Both the position numbers and the translations under genes were made by a program. The notes below the pieces were generated by a model that searched no databases, was not told the DNA's origin, and saw nothing but the letters and a program-made list of their open reading frames with translations. 64,000 bases of DNA from the NCBI RefSeq assembly GCF_013112225.1, contig NZ_JABFHI010000001.1:682001-746000 (forward strand), read 5' to 3'. Source of the DNA: Vreelandella azerica. GTDB lineage: Bacteria; Pseudomonadota; Gammaproteobacteria; Pseudomonadales; Halomonadaceae. Shown here piece by piece: positions 21,164 to 32,467 of the stretch. Numbering within the stretch: position 1 is the first letter of the stretch; each line of letters begins with the position of its first letter.

Positions 21164-22669
21164 ATGAGCCAGTCCCGTGATGCGTCAACATCCCCTTTGG
21201 GTAACCCGAACCATGCCATTGATCTTGCCCTGTTTGGTGCGCTGGGCGATCTGGCGTTACGCAAGCTATTTCCGGCACTTTACCATCTTGACCGTGAAGG
21301 CCTGATGCCGGAAAGCACCCGCATCATGGGGTTGGCACGTCAGGAGCATGATGCGACGACGTTTCGTCAGGAGGTCGAAGCCGCTCTGCATAAACGCCTG
21401 AAAGCTGATGAGCAGGATAAGGTCAGCCTCAAGCGTTTTCTTGGCAGACTGGATTATCGCCAGCTGAATTTCACTTCTGCCAAAGGTTTTGAAACCATCA
21501 AGGCCTGGCGGGAAGGGGCACCGCGCCCCATGGTGGTCTATCTGTCGGTGGGTGCCAAGATTTACGGCGATATCTGCCATAACCTGCAGGCCAGCGGCAG
21601 CCTGGATGATGAAACCCGGGTGATTGTCGAAAAGCCGATTGGCTCTGATCTGGTTTCCTCCCAGCAGATCAATGATGCGATTGGTGCCGTGTTTCCAGAA
21701 TCGCGGATCTACCGTATCGACCACTATCTGGGTAAGGAAACGGTTCAGAACCTAATTGCCCTGCGTTTTGCCAACCCCTTGTTCGGTACCCAGTGGAACC
21801 AGAACCATATTTCCCATGTGGAAATCACGGTCGCGGAAAAAGTCGGTATAGAAGGGCGCTGGGGCTACTTTGATGACGCCGGTCAGCTGCGTGACATGGT
21901 GCAGAACCACCTCTTGCAGTTGCTTTGCCTGATTGCAATGGACCCGCCTTCCAACTTGGACGCTGATGCCATCCGTGATGAAAAGGTCAAGGTACTCAAG
22001 GCGCTCAAGCCGTTTACCGGCGATGCCCTGGGGCGTGATGTGGTGCGCGGCCAGTATATTGCCGGTACCACGGATGGCCAGCCGGTGCCCGGCTATCTTG
22101 AGGAAGACGACGCCAATACCCAGAGCCAGACGGAAACCTTCGTGGCCATGAAAACCGAAGTGTCCAACTGGCGCTGGGCGGGGGTGCCTTTCTATCTGCG
22201 TACCGGCAAGCGGATGCCGGAAAAGCTTTCCCAGATCGTGATTCACTTTCGCCAGCAGCCCCACTATATCTTTGATCCGGATCAGCGCGGTATCGCCGCC
22301 AACAAGCTGATCATCCGCCTGCAGCCGGAAGAAGGTATTGCCCTGCAGGTGCTGACCAAGGATAGCGGCCTGCATAAAGGCATGCGTTTGCGCCCTGGCC
22401 CCTTGCACCTGGATTTTAATAGCGCTTTTCCCAAGTCGCGTATCCCGGATGCCTACGAACGTCTGCTGCTGGAGGTAATGAAAGGGCAGCAGTATCTGTT
22501 TGTGCGCCGCGATGAAGTGGAATATGCCTGGCGCTGGTGTGATCAGCTGATTGAAGGTTGGCAGAACCGTGATACCCCACCGCGTCGCTATCCTGCCGGG
22601 TCATGGGGGCCAGTAGCCTCCATTGCCATGATTACCCAGGATGGCCGCAGCTGGTACGAGGATTATTAA
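21164..22669 (+). CDS. zwf: Glucose-6-phosphate 1-dehydrogenase
   Basis: A 501-aa G6PD, the entry enzyme of the Entner-Doudoroff and pentose-phosphate routes, giving 6-phosphogluconolactone and NAD(P)H. The nucleotide site reads [16 protein letters not shown] (a G-A-L-G-D variant of the usual GASGDL). The active-site signature [13 protein letters not shown] (about 186-198) is intact. The start at 21164 is set by AAGGAG five nt upstream; an upstream TTG would overlap the promoter. The pgl start follows its stop with one base between. HexR-type operator upstream. Confidence 0.95.
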   Translation: MSQSRDASTSPLGNPNHAIDLALFGALGDLALRKLFPALYHLDREGLMPESTRIMGLARQEHDATTFRQEVEAALHKRLKADEQDKVSLKRFLGRLDYRQLNFTSAKGFETIKAWREGAPRPMVVYLSVGAKIYGDICHNLQASGSLDDETRVIVEKPIGSDLVSSQQINDAIGAVFPESRIYRIDHYLGKETVQNLIALRFANPLFGTQWNQNHISHVEITVAEKVGIEGRWGYFDDAGQLRDMVQNHLLQLLCLIAMDPPSNLDADAIRDEKVKVLKALKPFTGDALGRDVVRGQYIAGTTDGQPVPGYLEEDDANTQSQTETFVAMKTEVSNWRWAGVPFYLRTGKRMPEKLSQIVIHFRQQPHYIFDPDQRGIAANKLIIRLQPEEGIALQVLTKDSGLHKGMRLRPGPLHLDFNSAFPKSRIPDAYERLLLEVMKGQQYLFVRRDEVEYAWRWCDQLIEGWQNRDTPPRRYPAGSWGPVASIAMITQDGRSWYEDY

Positions 22670-22670
22670 T

Positions 22671-23335
22671 ATGAGCGAAGCACGTAAGCACCTAGCTACG
22701 CAGCTGGCTGAAGCCGTGGCAGAAGCGCTTTCCAGCGATCTGAAACAGCGCGAACGCGTACTTCTGGTGGTGTCGGGTGGCTCCACGCCGGTGCCTTTTT
22801 TCAGGCCCTGGCTGCCAAACCGCTGGCCTGGGAACGCATTGATATCACCCTGGCGGACGAGCGCTGGGTGGACGAGCAAAGCGACGACAGCAATGCACGT
22901 CTGGTACGCCAGCACCTGTTGCAAGGGCCCGCCAGTGCAGCGCACTTTTTGCCCTTGACCACCACGGCAGGCACCCCGGAGCAGGGTGTTGCCGAAGTAG
23001 CGGCTCAAGCCGCTCGCCTGGCTTGGCCTGCCAGCGTGGTGATTCTGGGCATGGGCGGTGATGGCCATACCGCATCGCTGTTCCCCGATAGCTTGGAGCT
23101 GGATCTGGCGCTGACCACTGAAGAACTTCTGGTGGCGGTGCGTACGCCCAGCCAGCCTCAGCCGCGTATCACCTTTTCAGCCGGGCAGTTACATCAGGCA
23201 CAACGCCATTTCCTGCACATCAGCGGTGACGATAAACGCAATGTGCTGGCCCAGGCCATGCAGGGCGATGATGTCCGCCAATTGCCTATTCGCGTTTTTC
23301 TGGCCAGCCCCCTGGCTATTTACTGGGCCCCTTGA
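22671..23335 (+). CDS. pgl: 6-phosphogluconolactonase, frameshifted
   Basis: Glucosamine/galactosamine-6-P isomerase-fold lactonase (DevB family), about 221 aa, hydrolysing 6-phosphogluconolactone. The start MSEARKHLATQL is one base after zwf. After LLVVSGGSTPVPFF the frame breaks in the T-run at 22796-22801; with one more T the family sequence QALAAKPLAWERIDITLADERWV follows. The second frame then holds the active-site block GMGGDGHTASLFP and ends at 23335. The break is most likely a homopolymer sequencing error. Second gene of the zwf-pgl-eda operon. Confidence 0.88.
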
Positions 23336-23368
23336 TGGCGAGCCACCAAAATTTCAGGAGTATCATCC

Positions 23369-24030
23369 ATGACAATCGATAAGCAGCTTCCCTCGACCCG
23401 CACCGCCGAGCTGGACAGCATCTGCCTGAAGGCAGAAGTGATCCCGGTATTGACCATTGATCGCCTGGAAGACGCCGTACCCTTGGGGCGGGCGCTGGTG
23501 GAAGGGGGCTTGCCGGTACTTGAAGTCACCCTGCGTACCGACTGTGCTCTTGAAGCCGTCAAGCGCATGCGCGAAGCACTGCCCAGCGCCAGCATTGGGG
23601 TGGGCACGGTGCTGACCCCGGCACAGTACCGCCAGGCCGAGCAGGTTGAAGCCGATTTTGTCGTCACCCCGGTGCTACCGAAGCGCTCTACCGCTACGGA
23701 GTGGAAAGCCCGGTGCCGATGTTGCCCGGCGTATCGACGATCTCAGAGCTGATGACCGGCTGGCAGTATGGCTACCGCCGCTTCAAGTTCTTCCCGGCAG
23801 AATCCAGCGGTGGCGCCAAGGCGCTAAAGGCGTTCGGTGCGCCGATTCCTGGCGCGCGTTTTTGCCCCACGGGCGGCATCACCGTCGACAATGCGGCCGA
23901 TTATCTCAGCCTGCCTAACGTGATGTGCGTCGGCGGCTCCTGGCTGACGCCTAAGGCGTTGATTGAAGCGGAAGACTGGGACGGCATCCGCGAGCTGGCG
24001 CGTCAGGCGGCTGAGCGTTTCCATCATTAA
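23369..24030 (+). CDS. eda: KDPG aldolase (bifunctional Eda), frameshifted
   Basis: 2-keto-3-deoxy-6-phosphogluconate aldolase, about 220 aa, splitting KDPG into pyruvate and GAP; Eda proteins also act on 4-hydroxy-2-oxoglutarate. The first frame carries VIPVLTIDRLEDAVPLG, LPVLEVTLRTDCA and IGVGTVLTPAQ. At CCCCGG (23667-23672) the frame breaks; one extra base restores TPGATEALYRYGVESPVPMLPG, followed by the Schiff-base Lys in YRRFKFFPAE and CPTGGIT. Third gene of the zwf operon, followed by a strong terminator. Confidence 0.9.
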
Positions 24031-24119
24031 TGCGTAGACGTTGAATCGGCGCGAACGAGCACTCTGTTGAACGATTCTCCTGGCTTGCCGCACTAATTAC
24101 GGGTCGTGTGTGCAAGTCT

Positions 24120-24156
24120 TTTGCCCGAGCATGGTGACATGCTCGGGTTTTTTTTG
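24120..24156 (+). terminator. Terminator of the zwf-pgl-eda operon
   Basis: Ten-base stem CCCGAGCATG (24124-24133) / CATGCTCGGG (24138-24147), GTGA loop, then T8. Confidence 0.93.
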
Positions 24157-24188
24157 ATCCTCTAATGTTGTGCAGAGGAGAGCACTAA

Positions 24189-25056
24189 GAACTCATTTCA
24201 AAACTGTCTTTTGAGACGATTAAAACAAATCAGCGAACATCCGATTAACGTGAATGCATAGTGTATATCGGTTCGCCGCTCGTACCGTGTTGCAAGTCGT
24301 CTCATCTGCTCCAACCAGGCAAAGGTGCGCTCAACTACCCAGCGATGACGCCCCAAGCGCTGCGTGTCTTCTACACCACGTCTGGCTATACGCGCTTGAA
24401 TATGCCGTCGGCGACAGGCACGACGACAGCGTGCAAAGTCATAAGCCTTATCGGCGTGAAGCTTGGTGGGCCTTTGACGTGGGCGACCAGATCGACCTGC
24501 AACAGGTTTTATCGTATCCAATAGAACAGATAAAGGAATGCTGTCATGCATGTTGGCACCTGATAGAACAACTGCCAAAGGGGTTCCTTGTCGGTCAGTC
24601 AGAAGGTGCCGCTTTGTGCCGGGTCGTCCGCGATCCGTTGGGTTTGGCCCAGTGGCAGATCCCTTTTTTTTTGCCTTGATGGAAGCACTGTCCATGCAGG
24701 CACGGTCCCAGTCGAGTTGTTCGGCTTCCTGTAAATGACTTAGCAACGTCTGGTGAAGCTTTTCCCAGACGCCGGCGTCGTGCCAATCACGCAGTCGTCG
24801 CCAACAGGTTACACCGGAACCGCATCCCATTTCCTGTGGCAACATCTCCCAAGGAATGCCTGATTTGAGTACAAACAGAATGCCTGTCAATGCGGCACGA
24901 TTAGAAATACGTGGCCTACCACCTTCGTGCTTGGGCGGTTCAGGTGGTAAAAGCGGTTCAACAATGTTCCAGAGCTCATCAGGTACGATTTTCTTAGCCA
25001 TAATGGATCGAGCTTAGGATATTAATGCTTGATTTCAAGGGTTTTGAAATAAGCTC
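24189..25056 (-). mobile_element. IS5-family insertion sequence, complete, 868 bp
   Basis: The ends are imperfect inverted repeats: left GAACTCATTTCAAAAC (24189-24204), right, read inward, GAGCTTATTTCAAAAC (25056-25041), two mismatches in 16. Both sides are flanked by the trinucleotide TAA (24186-24188 and 25057-25059), a TNA target duplication as known for the IS1031/IS427 groups of IS5. It holds one intact transposase gene and sits between the eda terminator and the periplasmic pyrophosphatase gene without interrupting a visible reading frame. Confidence 0.88.
24198..25001 (-). CDS. IS5-family DDE transposase
   Basis: A 267-aa transposase in a single frame. The N-terminal DUF4096-type region reads DELWNIVEPLLPPEPP...GRPRISNRAALTGILFVL. 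The DDE residues are visible as Asp in CMDSASIKAK, Asp in LHADKAYDF and Glu in RWVVERTFAWLEQMRRL, the last with the Y/W-R-E-K-like arrangement of the family. It fills nearly the whole element. The gene is intact, including an A9 run coding for KKK, so the element may be active. Confidence 0.92.
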   Translation of the reverse strand: MAKKIVPDELWNIVEPLLPPEPPKHEGGRPRISNRAALTGILFVLKSGIPWEMLPQEMGCGSGVTCWRRLRDWHDAGVWEKLHQTLLSHLQEAEQLDWDRACMDSASIKAKKKGSATGPNPTDRGRPGTKRHLLTDRQGTPLAVVLSGANMHDSIPLSVLLDTIKPVAGRSGRPRQRPTKLHADKAYDFARCRRACRRRHIQARIARRGVEDTQRLGRHRWVVERTFAWLEQMRRLATRYERRTDIHYAFTLIGCSLICFNRLKRQF

Positions 25057-25163
25057 TAAAGCGTAACGCGCCCCGCCTAAATGTTTACTGCTGGCATTTA
25101 AGAATGTCATTTGCTCGTCATTTCTCGTTGTTAATCTTTCCTGAACCATCAGAGGAGAGCAGC

Positions 25164-25871
25164 ATGAAACATCCATTAGTACTCACAGGTATGACGTGCA
25201 TGGCGCTTTTAGCGTCTTCGGTTCAGGCGCAGCCATTGGGCGGGTTGGCATTTTCTGAAACAACGCCGCATGCGCAGAGTATGAATGTCAAAGACGCCTA
25301 CACGATTGTTGGCAATGAGAACCTGATGTCTCTGGACGCCATTAATGCAGATGGCTCTGTTAACGCTATCGTTGAGATTCCAACGGGAACATCTGCGAAG
25401 TGGGAGGTGAGCAAAGACGACCCGAAAGCGGTGTATTGGGAATATAAAAACGGTGACCCACGGGTAGTGAACTACCTGGGATACCCCGGCAATTACGGCG
25501 CTATTCCCGGTACGGCTTTGCCAAAAGAGTTGGGCGGCGATGGTGATCCGCTCGACGTGATTGTGCTGGGGCAGGCCGTTCCACGGGGTGAGATTGTCGA
25601 TGTCAGCGTGATTGGCGTTCTAAAAATGCTTGATGACGGTGAGCAGGATGACAAGCTGATCGCGGTGCTTACCCAGGATTCTCCGTTTGCTCATGTTGAA
25701 AGCATGGCGCAGTTGGACAGCGAGTTCCCGGGCGTCAGCCAGATCATTGATCTTTGGTTCGCCAACTACAAAGGGCCTGATGGCGGTATGGAAGGGCTTG
25801 GGTTTGAAGAAGCCGAATCGGCCAGAGCGGTACTGGAAGCAGCAGCCGAGAATTTCGCAGCCACCCAGTGA
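25164..25871 (+). CDS. Exported family I inorganic pyrophosphatase
   Basis: A 235-aa soluble pyrophosphatase preceded by a signal peptide (MKHPLVLTGMTCMALLASSV, cleavage near QAQ|PL), so a periplasmic enzyme. The family I core is present: YLGYPGNYGAIPGT and the signature DGDPLDVIVLG with the metal-binding Asp residues. The start at 25164 has GAGGAGAGC just upstream. A second, cytoplasmic family I enzyme without signal peptide lies at 45.7 kb. The job of the exported copy is unclear; scavenging phosphate from extracellular PPi is a reasonable inference. The IS lies just upstream and could affect its expression. Confidence 0.88.
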   Translation: MKHPLVLTGMTCMALLASSVQAQPLGGLAFSETTPHAQSMNVKDAYTIVGNENLMSLDAINADGSVNAIVEIPTGTSAKWEVSKDDPKAVYWEYKNGDPRVVNYLGYPGNYGAIPGTALPKELGGDGDPLDVIVLGQAVPRGEIVDVSVIGVLKMLDDGEQDDKLIAVLTQDSPFAHVESMAQLDSEFPGVSQIIDLWFANYKGPDGGMEGLGFEEAESARAVLEAAAENFAATQ

Positions 25872-25940
25872 AGTTCAAGGTGAATCGTCAAGGGATCTTG
25901 ATACGGCGGCGGCTGCCAAGGGCAGTCGCCGAGGTGATGA

Positions 25941-26900
25941 TCAGGTGTTGCGAAGGGCTTCGATATCGGCATGGGTCGGCAGGGCCGCGTAGGCGCCTAG
26001 GCGAGTCACCGCGTGGGCACCGCAGCGGCAGGCGATATTCACAGCGCGCACGAGAAATTCGTGATCCTGATGCCAGTTGTCCTCAATACCGTGGCGGGAT
26101 AGTTCCGCCAGCAGGCCGCCAATAAAGGCATCGCCGCCCGCGGTGGTGTCCACCGCCGTTACCTGGGGTGGCGTGAAGGTGTGATCCAGGTCAATGCCTT
26201 TAAGCGTTACCTGGTTGGGGCCATCGGTGATCACGATGACCTTGACACTTGCTGCCAAGCGTTCAGCAAGCCAGGTATCCTGAGGGTGGTTACCGCGCAG
26301 ATAATCCAGTTCTTCCAGGGACACCTTGACGAGTTCGGCGCTATCCAGCAGTTCCGTCACTCGCCACGCATCAGCTGATCCATCGGCCCACAGGTTATGG
26401 CGCAGGTTGGCGTCCACGCTGACAAGACAGCCGGTGCGCTTGGCCATGTTGGCAATGGCCAGGGTGGTATCGGCAATTTCTGGGTCAGTCAGGCTGTTAC
26501 TGCACAGATGGACAATCGCTGGCTGCTCGAAAACGCCGTGGGGCAAATGCTCCAGTCGATAAAGCAGGTCGGCGGCCGGTGGGCGATAAAAATCAAAGGT
26601 ACGCTCGCCACTGGCATCCCGGGAAACAAACGCCAGCGCCGTGCGCGCTTCGTTGGTCAGCACCATACCCTGGGTATTCACCCCATGAGCGGCCAGTTCG
26701 CTGACCAGAAAATGGCCAAAACGATCATCACCTACCATGCCTAAAAACTGGCTGGGCACTCCCAGGCGCGCGCAGGCAACTGCCACGTTGGCAGGGGCGC
26801 CTCCTGCATAAGGGGTAAACGTCTCCTGCCCAGTGTCATTACCCAAGTGGCTGGACAGCATATCCACCAAGGCCTCACCAAAGGCAATCACCGGCGTCAT
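25941..26900 (-). CDS. PfkB-family fructokinase
   Basis: A 319-aa ribokinase-fold sugar kinase. The N-terminal GGAPANVAVACARLG is the PfkB signature 1 region, and the C-terminal active site reads VDTTAGGDAFIGGLLAEL. That is AGGD rather than the common GAGD anion-hole motif, with the catalytic Asp retained. CAGGAG precedes the ATG. It is downstream of glk on the same strand and probably phosphorylates fructose from sugar breakdown. Other PfkB substrates such as ketodeoxygluconate cannot be excluded, but similarity to bacterial fructokinases (VIAFGEALVDML start) is good. Confidence 0.85.
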   Translation of the reverse strand: MTPVIAFGEALVDMLSSHLGNDTGQETFTPYAGGAPANVAVACARLGVPSQFLGMVGDDRFGHFLVSELAAHGVNTQGMVLTNEARTALAFVSRDASGERTFDFYRPPAADLLYRLEHLPHGVFEQPAIVHLCSNSLTDPEIADTTLAIANMAKRTGCLVSVDANLRHNLWADGSADAWRVTELLDSAELVKVSLEELDYLRGNHPQDTWLAERLAASVKVIVITDGPNQVTLKGIDLDHTFTPPQVTAVDTTAGGDAFIGGLLAELSRHGIEDNWHQDHEFLVRAVNIACRCGAHAVTRLGAYAALPTHADIEALRNT

Positions 26901-26929
26901 AAATTTCTCCTGGTCATTACAGAGATTGA

Positions 26930-27040
26930 TCAGTTGTTATGCGACGCAGTGGCCGCGTGCTTCAATCCAGTCAGCGAGGTGGCTTCATGCAGACGCATCA
27001 TGCCGAGAACAAAGGGCACATTAAAAGTCTGAGCTGGCAT
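26930..27040 (-). pseudogene. 36-codon relic or small ORF between glk and fructokinase
   Basis: A short frame MPAQTFNVPFVLGMMRLHEA... ends at a TGA after 36 codons. CAGGA precedes the ATG. The VPFVLGMMRLHE stretch resembles the first strand of aldo/keto reductases, so this may be the remaining 5' end of a deleted gene; that is a guess from a short string. It otherwise fills the 157-bp gap between the two kinase genes. It could also be a chance frame. Confidence 0.3.
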
Positions 27041-27057
27041 GGATATTCCTGATAAGT

Positions 27058-28022
27058 TTAAAAAACTTCTTCGTTATGCAGCGCTTCGGCAGCACCGAGT
27101 AACCCCGTCCATGGGTGAGTGACAACGGATACCGGAATATCGGCGTTGTAAGCGCCCATGCGGCCTTTGTTGGCAAAGCTCTGGCGTAGTTCCGATCGAG
27201 GTAGCCAGTCCAGCAGGCGGGGCAGAATGCCCCCGCACAGGTAGACGCCACCTCTGGCGCCCATGGTCAGCGTGGCATCACCGCACACATCCCCCAGAAT
27301 CTTTAAAAAGCGCAGCACCGTTGCGTTGGCAAGCGGGTCGCCGTGGTTGGCTGCCTGGGTGACGTCAGCGGGTGACTGACAGCTGGGCGTCTTATCTTCC
27401 AGAAGACAGTGAGCCTGATACAGCTCAAGCAGGCCCTGGCCGCATAGGATGCGTTCGACGCTGACCCGCGAGTGGCGAGTCAGAAAGATATCCAGCAGGG
27501 CGCGTTCGGTGCTATCAGTGGGCGCAAAGGTGACGTGGCCACCTTCCGTCGGCAAGGGAATCCAGGCATGCTGGCCGGGAAAAACGCCGGCCACGCCAAG
27601 CCCTGTTCCTGGGCCAATAATCAGCCGGGTCGAGTGGGGAAGAGCGGTTCCCGCCTGCACTTCGACCAGATGTTCGGTATCCACATGGAGTACGCCGAGC
27701 GCCTGGGCGGTGAAGTCGTTGATCACCTTGAACAGCGACAGATTCAACGCCTGCTGAACGTCGCTTTTCATGAAATCCCAGTGGTTATTGGTCATCTTGA
27801 CCCGCTCGGTGTGAACCGGGCAGGCAAATGCCAGACAGGCTTCCCGGGGCGCCTCGGCGGCACTGGTACCTACTCGGCTCAGGTAATCCTCAATCGCCTC
27901 AATAACGCCCGGGTAGTCGGCGCAGGGCAGGTTGAGAACCTCTTGGGGCGCCATCTCCCCAGGCGCTACCAACGCAAAGCGCGCATTGGTACCGCCGATG
28001 TCGCCAATCAGTGCGGGTCGCA

Positions 28023-28023
<1 letters not shown>
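27058..28023 (-). CDS. glk: Glucokinase
   Basis: A 321-aa ROK-independent bacterial glucokinase (Glk family). The phosphate-binding ALIGDIGGTNARFALV is at residues 4-19, with LIIGPGTGLGVAGVFPG and PTEGGHVTFAP (glucose-site Glu and His region) following. The ATG at 28023 overlaps the edd stop (TGATG), so the two are translationally coupled. It phosphorylates glucose, for example from the GH13 enzyme, to G6P for Zwf. The gene is intact. Confidence 0.93.
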
Positions 28024-29908
<1,885 letters not shown>

Positions 29909-30031
29909 ATCAAACCTCGCGAATCGGGAGATAAAGGTGTTGTTGACTTGGGTAGCCTATCAAAAAGCGCCATTGGCCATCGCAGTGGCGACATGCGGTT
30001 GATAGATGTAGCGGCATATAGGGCACTCTAT

Positions 30032-30046
30032 TGTAGTTTTATTACT
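30032..30046. promoter_or_regulatory. HexR-type operator 1 upstream of edd
   Basis: TGTAGTTTTATTACT lies 124 bp before the edd start. It differs by one base from the second copy 62 bp farther upstream. Confidence 0.65.
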
Positions 30047-30093
30047 CTTTAAAGCCTTTATTTTTGCTCATTATACGTGCATATGGGTTTATT

Positions 30094-30108
30094 TGTAGTT
30101 TTATTACA
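30094..30108. promoter_or_regulatory. HexR-type operator 2 upstream of edd
   Basis: TGTAGTTTTATTACA shares the TGTAGT...ATTACA arms with the zwf site. The 62-bp spacing between the two copies is about six helical turns, so dimers would sit on the same DNA face. Confidence 0.7.
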
Positions 30109-30209
30109 TAATTTTTGTCGGAGGGTTTTCTCTTCCATCACTCACTTCATGTTCTTGAAAACAAGCTGTCAAATTGACCCGCTCACGCCAAGTTGCTAGT
30201 TTACGCCAT

Positions 30210-30440
30210 CATTTGGGTGCTGGCAGTTATCTGGACTGCTGGTGAAACGGGAAGTTGGTGAGGGTGTTTGTGGCCTGTGTAATGGGTCATCCAACGCCTT
30301 GATTCCAACGCTGCCCCCGCAACGGTGATCGAGTCAAGAACGGCCATAACGCCACTGTACCTGCTAAACCGGTATGGGAAGGCGGCCGCTCGGAAAGTGC
30401 CTAACAGCCTTTCTCTCGTCAGCCCGGAGACCGGCCCGAA
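30210..30440 (+). ncRNA. Cobalamin (AdoCbl-type) riboswitch
   Basis: The leader of btuB carries the conserved B12-element strings in order: GGGAAGTTGGTG (near 30250), GCTGCCCCCGCAACGGTGA (30310-30328), the B12 box GCCACTG (30351-30357) and GTCAGCCCGGAGACCGGCC (30418-30436). The order and spacing match the Rfam cobalamin riboswitch. About 150 nt separate it from the btuB start; the expression platform is not resolved by eye. It should repress the btu operon when cobalamin is plentiful. Confidence 0.92.
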
Positions 30441-30592
30441 TGAAGGCTTGCAAAAAGCCGTTACCTACCAGGACGCGGAGGGCGTTCTTGAAGTCTTGAC
30501 GTGCTGATGATGTTAGCGCTCGAAACTTCCTTTGCCCTCACGCTCTGGCACTTATTAATGCCGTGCGGGTGAGCACGTAGAGCAAGGGAACC

Positions 30593-32467
30593 ATGATGTC
30601 ATACTCCATTTCCACCTTTACCGGGCTGGCACTGTTTACGCTGGCTGCTATTCCTCAGGCCGTGCAGGCCCAATCTTCCAGCGATACTGCGAATGCGTCG
30701 CTTGACCCAGTGGTTGTCACCGCAACCCTGGCGCCGCGCACCGCCAATGAGTCGTTGGCTTCCGTCAGTGTTATCGACGAAGCGGCCCTGCGTCGTCAGA
30801 ATCCGGCCAGCATCACCGAGATGCTGCGCGCCCAGCCGGGCGTTGATATCACGACTCAAGGCACCTACGGCAAGCAGACTAGCCTGTTCATGCGCGGCAC
30901 CGGCAGTAATGCCAATGTGCTGTTGATCGACGGTATCCGTTTGCGTTCGGCCACCACGGGTGCCGCCGCCTGGGAATTTCTCGATCCTCAGCTGTTTAAG
31001 CGCGCTGAAATCGTGCGTGGCCCGCGCGGTAGCCTGTATGGCGCTGATGCGGTAGGCGGAGTGATTCAGCTGTTTACCCTGGACAGCCAAGCAGAAGGCG
31101 TCAGCCCTCGGGTGTCCATCGGCGGTGGCAGCCACGCTAGCCAGCGCGTATCCGCATCGCTTTCCGGCCAGCAGGGCGGCACCCGCTACACCTTTGCGGG
31201 TAGCCGCTTCGACACTGACGGTGGGCCGGTACGCCGTGATGGGGAAGATAAAGGCTTTGACGCCACCAGTGGCTTGGTCAAGCTTGCGCATCGCTATGAT
31301 AACGACGCTGAAGTGGGCTTTCTGGCGCTGCGCTCACGCGGTAACAGTGAATTTGAGGGCCCAGGGCCCGCTGAGGATGATTTTGTTCAACAGGTAGCAG
31401 GCGTATACGCGGAACTTCCCGTAACGGATACCTGGCAAAGCCGGTTAACGCTGTCAGAGGCTCGTGATGAGCGCGATACCCAGGCGCCCACTTATACGTC
31501 GCTTTTCGAAAGTCGCACGCGAACCGCTCAGTGGCTGAATACTCTGGCGTTTGGCCTGCATGAAGTGATCATTGGCGCTGAAATGGCCGAAGATGACTTG
31601 GGAGACAGCGAGACATCAGGCCTGAACTTCAATGAAAGCAGCCGCTACAATCGCGCTGTTTTTGCCCAGGGGCTGCTGGATTTCCATCCGCTGACTACCC
31701 AGCTGAGCCTGCGCTACGATGATAACGAAGCCTTTGGCGACGAAGTTACCGGTAGCCTGGCATTCGGCTTTGCCTTTGATGACCAGCATGTGGCGCGGGC
31801 CAGTTACGGTACGGCCTTTCGGGCGCCGACCTTTAATGAGCTATATTTCCCGTTTGCCGGGTCGAGCAACCCGGATCTCAACGCCGAATCCTCAGACACA
31901 TTTGAGATGGGTGTGCGCGGGCAGTATGAGCGCTGGTTCTGGGACGCCGCCATCTACCAGACAGAGGTGGATGAGCTGATTGCGCTGGATGCCAACTTTA
32001 CTCCCATCAATGTGGACAAGGCGCGCATTCAGGGCGCGGAATTGAGCCTGGGCGCCGAGCTTGGAAACTGGCTGCTTGCTGGTGCCTTGACCTACACTGA
32101 CCCACAAAGCCGCAGCGGTGATAATCAGGGCAAGCGCCTGCAGCGGCGCGCCAGTCAGTCAGCAAGGCTGGATGTGGATTACCAGCTTGATGAAGTGCTA
32201 TTAGGCGGTTCCTGGGTCGTCCAAGATCATCGTTACAACGATGCCGCCAATCAGCAGCGCCTGCCGGGCTATGGGCTGTTGAACCTGCGCGCAGGCTGGG
32301 AATTCGCTCCTCAGTGGTCAGTGCGTCTGACTCTGGATAACGTGCTGGATAAAACCTTTACCACCGCCCAAGGACAGGAGTTTGACCCGGTGACCTTTGC
32401 ATCGACGCCGTTTGACTACATCAACGCCGGCCGCACAGGCTTCCTCAGCGTTCATTATGGCCAATAA
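30593..32467 (+). CDS. btuB: TonB-dependent outer-membrane vitamin B12 receptor
   Basis: A 624-aa TonB-dependent receptor. The signal peptide ends near AVQA|QSS. The TonB box is seen in DPVVVTATLAP (about residues 42-52), the plug domain follows (SITEMLRAQPGVDITTQGTYGKQTSLFMRG), and the barrel runs to VHYGQ. BtuB identity rests on the cobalamin riboswitch in its leader, the btuFCD genes behind it, and the size (E. coli BtuB is about 614 aa). GGGAACC precedes the start. The stop overlaps btuF by 11 nt. Confidence 0.9.
   Translation: MMSYSISTFTGLALFTLAAIPQAVQAQSSSDTANASLDPVVVTATLAPRTANESLASVSVIDEAALRRQNPASITEMLRAQPGVDITTQGTYGKQTSLFMRGTGSNANVLLIDGIRLRSATTGAAAWEFLDPQLFKRAEIVRGPRGSLYGADAVGGVIQLFTLDSQAEGVSPRVSIGGGSHASQRVSASLSGQQGGTRYTFAGSRFDTDGGPVRRDGEDKGFDATSGLVKLAHRYDNDAEVGFLALRSRGNSEFEGPGPAEDDFVQQVAGVYAELPVTDTWQSRLTLSEARDERDTQAPTYTSLFESRTRTAQWLNTLAFGLHEVIIGAEMAEDDLGDSETSGLNFNESSRYNRAVFAQGLLDFHPLTTQLSLRYDDNEAFGDEVTGSLAFGFAFDDQHVARASYGTAFRAPTFNELYFPFAGSSNPDLNAESSDTFEMGVRGQYERWFWDAAIYQTEVDELIALDANFTPINVDKARIQGAELSLGAELGNWLLAGALTYTDPQSRSGDNQGKRLQRRASQSARLDVDYQLDEVLLGGSWVVQDHRYNDAANQQRLPGYGLLNLRAGWEFAPQWSVRLTLDNVLDKTFTTAQGQEFDPVTFASTPFDYINAGRTGFLSVHYGQ

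Noticed and set aside
24254..24679. Plus-strand open frame inside the IS element
   Set aside because: Antisense shadow of the intact transposase; no recognisable product.
30325..30507. 60-codon plus-strand frame within the cobalamin riboswitch
   Set aside because: It coincides with conserved RNA motifs of the riboswitch, has no ribosome site and no protein-like features.
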